The notes under the pieces were generated by a model that was not told the origin of the DNA, searched no databases, and worked only from the letters and a program-made list of their open reading frames with translations. Below, in pieces: positions 55,603-64,000 of a stretch of DNA of 64,000 nt (the stretch's first letter is position 1; the number at the start of each line of letters is the position of its first letter). Both the position numbers and the translations under genes were made by a program. Origin of the DNA: Candidatus Woesearchaeota archaeon. GTDB taxonomy: Archaea; Nanobdellota; Nanobdellia; Woesearchaeales; ARS49. Where the stretch lies: the NCBI GenBank assembly GCA_003599055.1, contig QZIM01000026.1, positions 1-64,000 of the forward strand, in the 5' to 3' direction.

Positions 55603-57063
55603 ATGCGGAAATGGCTGTGGCTTGGTGTGTTGGTTGTTGCGCTGTTTGCTGTGCGGATGTTTTTCGCGCTGCAAACGCCGTATTTGAGTTCTGATGAGTC
55701 TTACTTATATGTGCGGGGGGCTGATGCGCTTGCGGATGGGCGGTTGCTTTGGTTTGATGCGCTCGGGTTCGGTGGGCGGCTTTGGCTGCGAAGCCCGGTG
55801 TTTGAGGCGTTTGTCGCGCTTGCGTCGTTTGTGTTGCCGTTTTCGCTTGCGGTGAAGGTGGTTCCGAATTTTTTTGCCGCGTTGGTTGCGGTACCGGTAT
55901 TTTTGATTGCGTTTGAGTTGACGAGAAATGACCGTTTGTCGCTTGCGGCGTCGCTGCTTGCGGGGCTGGTTCCGGTGTTTTTTGGCGGGACGTTTAATCA
56001 GTTGTCGCCGGTTTCGCTTGCGCTCTTTTTGTTTTTCTCGCTGGTCTATTTGTGGATGGCGCGTCCGATTCCGGTTCCGCTCTTTTTGGTGCTGCTTTTG
56101 CTGTTTGTTTTCGTGCACCCGTTATCTGTCATTTTTGTGCTCGGGCTGCTGTGTTATTTTTTGCTGCAGGTAATTGACGGGCAGGCAGTTGAGCCAACGG
56201 AGTTTGAGCTTGGCCTTTTTACGGTCTTTTTTTCGCTCTGGGCGCAGTTTTTGGTGTACAAGCGCGCATTTTTGGTGCACGGTGCAGGGGTTATTTGGCA
56301 GAACATTCCTGATGCGTTGCGTTCGGAGGTGTTTGCGAGTATTTCGCTGCTTGAGGCAATTGTGCTGGTGGGCGCATATCCGCTTGCAGAGGGTATTTAT
56401 GCGCTGTACCGTTCGGGCGGGGCGCAGGATAGGAGGGTGAATGTGCTGTTGGGAATCACGGTGCTTGCTGCGGGGCTGCTGTGGTTTAAGCTGGTTGATT
56501 TGCTGACGGGGCTGATGGTGCTTGGGATTGTGCTTGCGATTTTGTTTGCGAAGTGGTCGGATATGTTTTTGCATTTTTTGCGGTTGACAAAGGTGTCGCG
56601 CTACGCGGGCGTGATTGTGTCGCTAAGTGTTGTGTTTGCGCTGGTGACGACTGCGGTGCCGGCGTATGCGCTGGTGCAGTCGCAGGTGCGCCAAACGATT
56701 ACGCAAGAGGAGGTGCGCGTGCTCTCTGATTTGGGCGCAAGGGGGGAGGGCGCGGTGGTCGCGCCGGTTGAGTTTGGGCACTACGTGGAGTGGTTTGCGG
56801 GATTGCCGACGGTGATTGATGCACATTTTCTGCTGCGGCCAAAGGTGGAGGAGCGGTATCGGGATGTGACGCGGGTGTTTCGCACATTTTCGGAGACGGA
56901 GGCGGTGATGCTTATGGCGAAGTATAATGCGACGTACATTGTTGTTCCGGTGGGCTATCCGGATATCAAGTACGGTGAGGGGAAGTGTTTTGACCGTGTT
57001 TGGGCGGGGAATATGAAGGTGTATGAGAAGGATAGTGCGTGTGAGGTGCGGGTGGTCTCATGA
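55603..57063 (+). CDS. GT-C-fold-like polytopic membrane protein
   Basis: About 11 TM segments; early SSDESYLYVRGADAL; C-terminal VEFGHYVEWFAGLPTVIDAHF. Confidence 0.6.
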   Translation: MRKWLWLGVLVVALFAVRMFFALQTPYLSSDESYLYVRGADALADGRLLWFDALGFGGRLWLRSPVFEAFVALASFVLPFSLAVKVVPNFFAALVAVPVFLIAFELTRNDRLSLAASLLAGLVPVFFGGTFNQLSPVSLALFLFFSLVYLWMARPIPVPLFLVLLLLFVFVHPLSVIFVLGLLCYFLLQVIDGQAVEPTEFELGLFTVFFSLWAQFLVYKRAFLVHGAGVIWQNIPDALRSEVFASISLLEAIVLVGAYPLAEGIYALYRSGGAQDRRVNVLLGITVLAAGLLWFKLVDLLTGLMVLGIVLAILFAKWSDMFLHFLRLTKVSRYAGVIVSLSVVFALVTTAVPAYALVQSQVRQTITQEEVRVLSDLGARGEGAVVAPVEFGHYVEWFAGLPTVIDAHFLLRPKVEERYRDVTRVFRTFSETEAVMLMAKYNATYIVVPVGYPDIKYGEGKCFDRVWAGNMKVYEKDSACEVRVVS

Positions 57064-58397
57064 GGGTGTGGTGGCTTTTTGTGCTTGCGGCGGCGGTGCT
57101 GATTTTGCCGTTTTCTTTGCGCTGGGCGGAGGGGAATTTTTCGCTTGGGGGGGATGATGCGTATTATCACGCGCGGATGGGTGTTGAGCTTGCGCAAGGG
57201 TGGTCAAAGGAGGATGGGGGGGTCGTGTTTGGGCGGGAGAGGTTTTTCAGTCCGTATCACGTGCTTATCGCGTTGAGTTATCGCGTGTTTGGGGAAATGG
57301 GGCTGGTGGTTCTTCCCTTGCTGCTTGCGTGGTGTTCGGTGCTGCTGTTTTGGCTGGTGCTCGGAAGTGCGGGGCTCTCGCAGGGTGAGCGGTTTTGGGC
57401 GCAGCTTGCGTTCGTGCTTTCTCCGCCGTTGATTGCGTCGGGTTTTCTGCTCTCGCCGCACGGCTTTGTGGTGTTTTTGCTGCTTGCGGCAATGGTGTTG
57501 TTAAGGGGCAGGGCGTGGTGGGTTGGCGCGGCCTTTTTGGTTGTTGCGGCGTGGTGCGGTTTGCCGTTTGTTTTGGCAATGCTTGGGAGCGTGCTGCTTC
57601 TTATGTTTGTGCATCCGAAGTGGGCGCAGCGACTGAATGTGGTTGCGGTGCTGCTTGTCGTGATGGCGCTTGCGGGCTGGTACGCGCCGCTGCCGGTGCA
57701 GGAGGCGGGTGTTGAGGGCTATGTGAGTGATTTGGGCGGGGTGTTTGGCGTGGGTATTTTCACGGTGCTTTTGGGTGTTCTTGGCTTGATTTTGCTCTGG
57801 GAGTATAAGCGGCGATTTTTTGGCGCGTTTGCGACCGTGGCGGCTGCGCTGGTGGTGGGGTTCTTTTTGCCGGGTGTTCTTGTGGTGGTGTCAGTCCTGC
57901 TTGCGGTGCTGGTGGGTATTGCAATTGAGCGTTTGGCGCAGCGGAAGTGGGAGTTGGGGATGCTTCGTCAGGCGTCGCTTTTGGTGCTTTTTTGCGGCTT
58001 GCTTTTTAGCGGGGTGTCGCACGCGGTTGCACTGGGGAGCGGTCCTCCTGATGCGAATTTTTTCGGGGAGCTTGCGCGCGAGAAGGGCGTGGTGCTGACG
58101 CATCCGGGATATGGTTTTTGGGCGGAGTTTGCAGGGCACAGGGTGCTTCTTGATGAGCTTGGCGCGCCGCAGCGGGTGCGGGATGATGTGGATGCGCTTT
58201 GGCGTGCAAGTGATGCGGAGAGCGCGCTGTTTTTGATTGAGCGCTACGGCATTCGGTATATTGTGATAACGCCGGAGATGACGCAGGGGTTGGTGTGGGA
58301 GCGTGAAGAGCAGGGTCTTGATTTTCTGGTGCGGACGAGCGAAATGTTTAAAAGAGTTGATTCAGGAGGGAATGTCAGGGTGTACGAGGTTCAATGA
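57060..58397 (+). CDS. GT-C-fold-like polytopic membrane protein (STT3-like early acidic motif)
   Basis: GGDDAYYHARMGVELAQGW in first luminal loop; C-terminal YGFWAEFAGHRVLLDE; ATGA overlap. Confidence 0.6.
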   Translation: MRVWWLFVLAAAVLILPFSLRWAEGNFSLGGDDAYYHARMGVELAQGWSKEDGGVVFGRERFFSPYHVLIALSYRVFGEMGLVVLPLLLAWCSVLLFWLVLGSAGLSQGERFWAQLAFVLSPPLIASGFLLSPHGFVVFLLLAAMVLLRGRAWWVGAAFLVVAAWCGLPFVLAMLGSVLLLMFVHPKWAQRLNVVAVLLVVMALAGWYAPLPVQEAGVEGYVSDLGGVFGVGIFTVLLGVLGLILLWEYKRRFFGAFATVAAALVVGFFLPGVLVVVSVLLAVLVGIAIERLAQRKWELGMLRQASLLVLFCGLLFSGVSHAVALGSGPPDANFFGELAREKGVVLTHPGYGFWAEFAGHRVLLDELGAPQRVRDDVDALWRASDAESALFLIERYGIRYIVITPEMTQGLVWEREEQGLDFLVRTSEMFKRVDSGGNVRVYEVQ

Positions 58398-59017
58398 GGC
58401 AGGCGTGGGTGACGGTGGTGCTGTTGGTTGTGGTTGTTTTTTCAGTGGGTGTGCTGCTTGGCGGTGCGTATCAGTCGTCAGGGGCGGATGAGGTCTCGCG
58501 CGCATTGCGCCAATCGGAGCTTGATGCGGAGAGTTTTTTGGTGGAGCAGGAGTTGTTTGACTCTTTTTCGGCGACGTGTGCGCTTGCGCAGTCGCGTCTT
58601 CGGGAGCAGAGTTTGGAGCTTGGGCGGCTCGGGAAGCTGCTTGGGACGGGGGATGCGCGTGAGCGTTTGGGTGCTGCTGATTTTGGGTTTTTGAAGAAGA
58701 AGTTTCATTTGATGCAGATTCGGACGTATGTTCTTGAGAAGAAGTTTGCTGACCAGTGCGGCAGGGGTGCAAACGTGGTGCTGTATTATTATGAGCAAAA
58801 CGACCCGCAAAGTGAGGAGCAGGGGAGGGTTCTTGATGCGTTGGTGGATGAGTTCGGGCTGCACGTGTTTGCAATTGAGCGCGGTTATGCGCGTGAGCTG
58901 CGTTTTCTTGAGGATTATTACGGTGTAACGGCGGCTCCTTCGATTATTGTGAATTTTGGGGAGGTGCGAACAGGCCTCACAAGCAATGAGGACCTTGTTG
59001 CATTGCTCAATGGATGA
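58394..59017 (+). CDS. membrane-anchored thioredoxin-fold-like protein lacking CXXC
   Basis: N-terminal TM; NVVLYYYEQNDPQSEEQGRVLDALVDEF...EDYYGVTAAPSIIVNF. Confidence 0.65.
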   Translation: MRQAWVTVVLLVVVVFSVGVLLGGAYQSSGADEVSRALRQSELDAESFLVEQELFDSFSATCALAQSRLREQSLELGRLGKLLGTGDARERLGAADFGFLKKKFHLMQIRTYVLEKKFADQCGRGANVVLYYYEQNDPQSEEQGRVLDALVDEFGLHVFAIERGYARELRFLEDYYGVTAAPSIIVNFGEVRTGLTSNEDLVALLNG

Positions 59018-61136
59018 GCGGCGTTTGGTGCTTTGGAGAAGTTTGCTGCTGACAATTCTTATTTTTGCGCTGGGGATTCTGATTAATCACGCGTTTGATG
59101 CCGTGCGTATTGACACGATTAATGAGGTGATGCGCACGCACGAGGTGGACAGCGAGTCGTATCGGGTGGAGCGTCTTTTTGCGCGGGAGTTCGGAGCGGA
59201 AGAGTGCGGGGTGCTTGCGGCGCGGATTGCGGATTTTAAGGAGGAGATTCGGCAGGTGGGGGAGGATTTGAGCAGTTATTCGCGGTTTAGTTTTTTTCGG
59301 AGGAAGGATTATGATTATTTGAAGCGCAAGTATTTTTTGCTTGAGCTTCGCTTTTTGGGGTTGGTGCAAAAGGCGAATGAGGAGTGCGGCCGTCAGTACG
59401 TTCCGATTGTTTTCTTTTATGAAATTGATGATGAGGAGAGTGAGCGGCAGGGGTTTATTTTGGAGGAGTTGAGTAAGGGGTATGAGCAGCAGGTGGTGGT
59501 GCTTTCGCTTGATAGGGAGTATGCGGATGAGCCGCTCGTGCAGGTGCTTGCGCGAAATTATAACGTGACGTCTGCTCCGACAACGGTTATTGACGGGCAG
59601 GTTCTTGAGGGGCTGGTGTATGCGGGTCCGCTGAATGCATCCTTGCAAAAGTTGCTAAGGGCGGCCGACCCGTATGCGGAGGAGTTTGACTTTATGTATA
59701 CGCCGCGGGCGGCGGGGGTGAACCTCTCGCAGTTGTTGTTGCTTTTTGATGCGGTTCGTCAAAATGGGTCTGCAGACCCGTTTGCGCGCGGTGATGCTTC
59801 GCTTATTGTCGGCCGGCTGACAAATGATGATGGCTTGATTTGCGGTTCGCTTGGGTTCTACGATAAGGTGAACTCTTCAAGTGCGGAGGAGCGCGCAATT
59901 ATTGCGGAGACAAGCGCGGCGCTTGGCTGCGGGCGAAACAGGCAGGCGTTTTTGCGTCTTGCGGCAAAGGAATGGCGCACAGTGGGTGCGCATTGGCGTG
60001 CGGATTTGCTTGAGCGTATTGCCAAAGGGGAGCGGTTTGTTCCAAAGTTTGATGAGGTCGCGCTTGCGGAAAATGAGACGGTGATTTCCGGTTATTTTGC
60101 TCCGCTAAGGCCGAACCTTGCAGGGACAAACGCATCGTCGGTAATTCTTGGCGCGACCGGTTTTGTAATAAGCGAATCGTCGCGGGTTCTCTCGCAGGAT
60201 GACCGGGTTTTCCGTGACTGGCTTGGCGGGCAGCTGCAAAACCCGTTCAGGGGTGAATTGCTGGTGACGTTTAGTGAGCGGCTTTGGTACAATGAGTCCG
60301 AGTTGCGCCGTGATATTGGTTGGCACGAGGGCGGTAGAGTGCGGGATTTGCGTAAAGTAAACATCACGCATATTCCTGCAGTAGGAACGCTCGTTGCGCG
60401 TTCAGGGGACCGCTGGTTTGCAAGTGATGAGGAAGGAATGTTCCGTTTTGAGGTTCCAAAGGATAAGTTGCTGTATCCGACAACGCGTTTTTTGCGCAGT
60501 GACCTTGCGGTGATTGTGGACACGCACGGGGTGAATATGCTGGTGGAGCAGGCAGTGCGTCACAATGCATCGCTTGTGCTAAGCGACTGCGACCATCCGG
60601 GAAAGACGTATGCTGCAGTATATTTGAGTGAGAAAGGGATTCCGGTAGTGTGTTATCCGGATAAGTATCTCTTTTTGGCGCTGGGGCATAATGCCTCGCT
60701 GGTGGGAAGCCCGCCGGTTGTTTTCAGGAACGCAAGCGCGATAATTGGGAATAGGCCGGTTCGTGTTATGCGTGGCGAGCGCGTGGTTGCGGTAAACAGC
60801 ACTCCGTCTGCATATGCGCTTTGGTATTACCAGACTCCTGCATCGTACGTAGAGGCGCTCACGGAGGTGTTTCCGCTTAATGTTTCATATGTCTCGCTTG
60901 ATGATTTTGGCCAAATGGGGCGCGCGGTGGCCGTTGCGCGCAGGGTGAATGCAAGCGTGTTGTTCACGCGTGTGTTTAACGGTGAGGATTATGCTGCGGT
61001 AAAGTCCTGGCTTGATGAGGACCAATCGCGCCGTGTTTTTCTTTTCCACAGCGCAAGTTATCCGTACGGGAAGATTTTGTTTGATGAGTACCCGTCACGG
61101 GCGTCATTTGATGACCCGAATCCGGTGTTTGAATGA
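59007..61136 (+). CDS. membrane-anchored protein: thioredoxin-like domain plus large extracellular region rich in N-glycosylation sequons
   Basis: YVPIVFFYEIDDEESERQGFILEEL...NYNVTSAPTTVIDGQVLEG; homologous layout to upstream ORF; about 15 N-X-S/T sequons. Confidence 0.7.
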   Translation, partial: SMDERRLVLWRSLLLTILIFALGILINHAFDAVRIDTINEVMRTHEVDSESYRVERLFAREFGAEECGVLAARIADFKEEIRQVGEDLSSYSRFSFFRRKDYDYLKRKYFLLELRFLGLVQKANEECGRQYVPIVFFYEIDDEESERQGFILEELSKGYEQQVVVLSLDREYADEPLVQVLARNYNVTSAPTTVIDGQVLEGLVYAGPLNASLQKLLRAADPYAEEFDFMYTPRAAGVNLSQLLLLFDAVRQNGSADPFARGDASLIVGRLTNDDGLICGSLGFYDKVNSSSAEERAIIAETSAALGCGRNRQAFLRLAAKEWRTVGAHWRADLLERIAKGERFVPKFDEVALAENETVISGYFAPLRPNLAGTNASSVILGATGFVISESSRVLSQDDRVFRDWLGGQLQNPFRGELLVTFSERLWYNESELRRDIGWHEGGRVRDLRKVNITHIPAVGTLVARSGDRWFASDEEGMFRFEVPKDKLLYPTTRFLRSDLAVIVDTHGVNMLVEQAVRHNASLVLSDCDHPGKTYAAVYLSEKGIPVVCYPDKYLFLALGHNASLVGSPPVVFRNASAIIGNRPVRVMRGERVVAVNSTPSAYALWYYQTPASYVEALTEVFPLNVSYVSLDDFGQMGRAVAVARRVNASVLFTRVFNGEDYAAVKSWLDEDQSRRVFLFHSASYPYGKILFDEYPSRASFDDPNPVFE

Positions 61137-62563
61137 GGGAGAAAAAGTTTGAGCGGTGCCTGATTTTGGTAATCGTTGTTCTTGCGGTAGTTGTGCGCTT
61201 GTTTTTCGCGTTTTCGTTTCACGAGGTTTGGTGGGATTCGGGCGTCTATATTGGGATGGGGAAGTATTTGTTTTCGGGCGGTGAGTCCGGCTTGTTTGAG
61301 CACATTCGCCCGCCGCTTGTGCCAATCGGCCTTGGGGTGTTGTGGTTAGTTGGGCTTGACCCGGTTTTGTTCGGCCGTCTTGTTGAAATTGTTCTGATGG
61401 CGGGTGTGGTGTATTTGACGTTTGCGCTGGGGCGGGACTGGTTTGGTGCGCGAACAGGGCTTCTTGCCGCGCTTGTTGTGGCGTTCAGTCCTATTTTCTT
61501 TTACCTGAGTTTTCATCAGTATACGGAGATTCCGTCGGTATTCTTTGTCCTGCTTGGACTTTATTTGGCGGCGAAGGGGTGCCCTTTTTCCGCGGGGCTT
61601 TCGCTTGGTCTTGCATTTTTGGCGAAGTTTCCTGCAGGGATGTTTATTGGCATTCTTGCGCTTTTTCTGTTCGCGCAAAAGAAGTGGAGTGATGCCTTGT
61701 TTGCCGTTTCGGGTTTTGCGCTGGTTGCAGTTCCGTATTTTGCGGCGAGCTGGTTCGCATACGGCGGAGTGTTTGCAACGCTTGCGGCAGGTCAGTCTGC
61801 AATTGATTTGGCGCTTGGCTGCAACGTCTTGAGGTACCGTCCGTGGTGGTATTATTTTTACTGGCTTGTTTTCAGCGAGACAAAGCTGCACGTGTTTGCA
61901 ATTCCGGGTTTGTTCTTCACGGTGAAGAACTGGTCAAGAAAGCACGTGCTTTGGGCGCTTTCGCTCGCTGTTCCGTTGCTCTATTTTGTGCAGTTGCACT
62001 GTCGTGACTATCGGTATTTGACGCTCTTTTTGCCGTTTGTTGCAATGCTGAGTGCATTTGGGGTGGTTCGGCTTTTGGAGTGGAAGTCAGGGAAGAAGGC
62101 GGTTTTTGTGCTTGTGCTGCTCATGCTTGGGGGGTGGATGGGGCATACTGCGCTGTTGTTTTATGCGGGTAATGAGGTGCAGCAGCCAAGCGTGCTTCTT
62201 GAGCGCTATTTGGGCTTGCCGGATGAATTGCGGCCAATCGGCGAAGTGTGGGTTTCGCACCCGTCAATGGCGGCCTATACTGACGCGCGGTTGGAAAAAG
62301 TGTATTATCCTATTTATGATGAGGGTTTGGCGGTTGATTTTCTGCGGTATTTGCGTGAAAACAATGAGCGGGTCGGTGCGGTGTTTTTGGATAATTGCGG
62401 CGGCGGCATTATTTGTCCGCCGAATGAGGCGTCCTGTCCTGCAAGAACGGACGAGCTTATCACAACTCTTGACCGAAATTTTGTGCGGGTGTTTGATGAG
62501 CAAGAGGGCAGGTGTTGGTATCGGGCGTGGGTTCGTGCGGATGCAGTGATTCCCGGGCACTGA
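61133..62563 (+). CDS. GT39/PMT-like GT-C glycosyltransferase
   Basis: VWWDSGVYIGMGKYLFSGGESGLFEHIRPPLVPIGLGVLW; many TM segments. Confidence 0.75.
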   Translation: MREKKFERCLILVIVVLAVVVRLFFAFSFHEVWWDSGVYIGMGKYLFSGGESGLFEHIRPPLVPIGLGVLWLVGLDPVLFGRLVEIVLMAGVVYLTFALGRDWFGARTGLLAALVVAFSPIFFYLSFHQYTEIPSVFFVLLGLYLAAKGCPFSAGLSLGLAFLAKFPAGMFIGILALFLFAQKKWSDALFAVSGFALVAVPYFAASWFAYGGVFATLAAGQSAIDLALGCNVLRYRPWWYYFYWLVFSETKLHVFAIPGLFFTVKNWSRKHVLWALSLAVPLLYFVQLHCRDYRYLTLFLPFVAMLSAFGVVRLLEWKSGKKAVFVLVLLMLGGWMGHTALLFYAGNEVQQPSVLLERYLGLPDELRPIGEVWVSHPSMAAYTDARLEKVYYPIYDEGLAVDFLRYLRENNERVGAVFLDNCGGGIICPPNEASCPARTDELITTLDRNFVRVFDEQEGRCWYRAWVRADAVIPGH

Positions 62564-62627
62564 TAACTGAAGGCGGAAGACTGACAACGGATAACCGAAA
62601 ACTGACACCGCTGCCAACGACAAACTA
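62560..62627 (+). repeat. degenerate heptanucleotide tandem repeat, locus 9, containing the stop codons of both convergent flanking genes
   Basis: cTGAtaa ctgaagg cggaaga ctgacaa cggataa ccgaaaa ctgacac cg ctgccaa cgacaaa cta. Confidence 0.82.
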
Positions 62628-63062
62628 CTTCTTTATCTTGATAAGGTCGCCAATCGTGAGCGGTCCTGCTTTTGTGCTTGGTTTTTCCGCAGCTTCTTCT
62701 TTTTCGATTTCAACAAGGGTGATGCGCAGGAGTTTTTCGAGCTTGCGCGCAAGCGGAATGCTTGGTGTGAGCGAGCCGTTTTCCAGTTTTTGGATGACGC
62801 TTTCTTTTTCGTTGATTTTAAGGGCGAATTCTGCCTGGGTCGTGCCGCTCTTTTCGCGTGCTTTTCGGATGCGTTCTGCGGAGTCGGAAACGATTGTTTC
62901 GGCTGTTTCAATTTTGGCGGGGGCGGATGTTTTCTTTTGGCTGAACGTTGGTCGGGCAAGGATTTTGCCGTGTTTTCCGCACCCGGAGCAGACGTTTAAT
63001 CTGCTGCCTTCAATGAGTGCAGCAAGGACGGGTCCTTCTTTTCCGCATAAGTCGCATCCCAT
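62625..63062 (-). CDS. mbf1: multiprotein bridging factor 1-like transcription factor
   Basis: N-terminal zinc ribbon CDLCGKEG...CSGCGKHG and HTH EKSGTTQAEFALKINEKESVIQKLENGSLTPSI. Confidence 0.92.
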   Translation of the reverse strand: MGCDLCGKEGPVLAALIEGSRLNVCSGCGKHGKILARPTFSQKKTSAPAKIETAETIVSDSAERIRKAREKSGTTQAEFALKINEKESVIQKLENGSLTPSIPLARKLEKLLRITLVEIEKEEAAEKPSTKAGPLTIGDLIKIKK

Positions 63063-63095
63063 GCAGTACGCATCCGGGAATTTGGTATAAAAGGT

Positions 63096-64000
63096 TTATG
63101 CTGCCTTGCGAAGGGTGGATGCTGCTCCGCGGGTGTCTGCCATATTTTGCTGTGCGCGCGAGATTTCTTGCTGGTGGAGTTTGAGGATTTCGCCTTCTTT
63201 GCGGGTGATTGCGCTGAATGCGTCATCAAGGCTTTTGAGTATTTTTGCGATGTCTTCCTTGTGGTGTGCAATGGTTTGGGCGTCTTGCTCGATTTCTTGG
63301 GCAATGGCAGTAATGTTTTTTGGAAGGTCTTGGAGTGTTTTCTGTGCGCTTTTTTGGTGTTCTCTTTGTTCGGCAAAGTTGAGTTCCTGAAGCGCGCTTT
63401 GCGCGTTTGCGGCCGATGATGCTCCGCGAAGAAGGATTCCGGGGCCTTTTTCGGCGAGCATATCAATGGGCGCAACGATTTTGTCAAATGCGGTTTCAAG
63501 GGCGCTGACTTTGGCAAAGAGCGCTTCTTCAAGGGTGACGTGGTTTTTGGTTTGTTCAAGGATGTGCTGTACTTCTTCAAGCGCGGTGTGACGGTCTTTG
63601 TGGGCGGCAAGGAGGTCTGCAAAGAGGGAGGTGAGGTGGGTTTTGAGTGCGATGGGGATGGTGCGGGCAGGGGTGTTTGCCCGTTCTGCATCGTCAAGTG
63701 CAGCGTTGAACTGTTTGAGTGCTTCTTCAAGTTTTGCGGGGTTTCCTTTGATGACGGCAAGGGTAGTGGTGATGTTGTGGAGGTCTATTTTTGCGCGGGC
63801 GAGTGCTTTTGATTGTGCGAGCGATTCAGCGATTCCTTTTTGGGAGTCTGCGATGAGCGCGTTAATGGCTCTTTTGAGGTTGATGACTTGTTCGATTGTT
63901 TCTTTTGTTTGTGCGATTGCGCTTTCGTATTCAGGTTCAGGTCCGGCTTGCCCGCCGAGGTATCCTGCAATTTCGTTGTCTGCGGGGGCGGGTGCTCGTG
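63096..64000 (-). CDS. helical/coiled-coil hypothetical protein, 5' end beyond window
   Basis: Minus-strand frame stays open from 63096 to the window edge (...EYESAIAQTKETIEQVINLKRAINALIADSQKG...LQELNFAEQREHQKSAQKTLQDL...). Confidence 0.65.
   Translation of the reverse strand, partial: RAPAPADNEIAGYLGGQAGPEPEYESAIAQTKETIEQVINLKRAINALIADSQKGIAESLAQSKALARAKIDLHNITTTLAVIKGNPAKLEEALKQFNAALDDAERANTPARTIPIALKTHLTSLFADLLAAHKDRHTALEEVQHILEQTKNHVTLEEALFAKVSALETAFDKIVAPIDMLAEKGPGILLRGASSAANAQSALQELNFAEQREHQKSAQKTLQDLPKNITAIAQEIEQDAQTIAHHKEDIAKILKSLDDAFSAITRKEGEILKLHQQEISRAQQNMADTRGAASTLRKAA

Noticed and set aside
55603-58397. Firm AglB/STT3 assignment
   Set aside because: No convincing WWDYG motif; only an STT3-like early acidic motif and GT-C topology, so kept as GT-C-like.

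Overview
The window looks archaeal throughout and is probably from a small-genome, DPANN-type archaeon (lineage inferred). Information-processing genes: TFE, Hjc, histone, RNase Z, EndA, FEN1, Trm5, PAN, RfcS, Pelota, PheS/PheT, L14e, L34e, Rpp30, RPA, SET protein, RadA, RadB, ThpR, S2, MBF1. No rRNA, tRNA or CRISPR array was recognised. Accessory content: (i) a five-gene membrane/lipoprotein operon with three paralogous lipoproteins (11.6-17.4 kb); (ii) a very large island (27.0-48.3 kb) of secreted Cys-rich proteins and pilin-like proteins with class-III-like signal sequences, including a 1690-aa surface protein and a possible membrane-anchored kinase; (iii) an MNT/HEPN toxin-antitoxin pair with a regular 20-bp array of TGTTAA/TTAACA half-sites over its promoter and start codon; (iv) an envelope glycosylation-like operon of GT-C proteins and thioredoxin-fold proteins without CXXC (55.6-62.6 kb). 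The most unexpected signal is a family of degenerate heptanucleotide tandem repeats (CTGATAA/CTGACAA/CTACGAA/CCAATAA) in nine intergenic spacers, always on the + strand and just after a + strand gene. They resemble the short tandemly repeated heptamers (STRR) known from cyanobacteria, and at two loci they supply stop codons of flanking genes. All calls come from reading the sequence; no database search was run.
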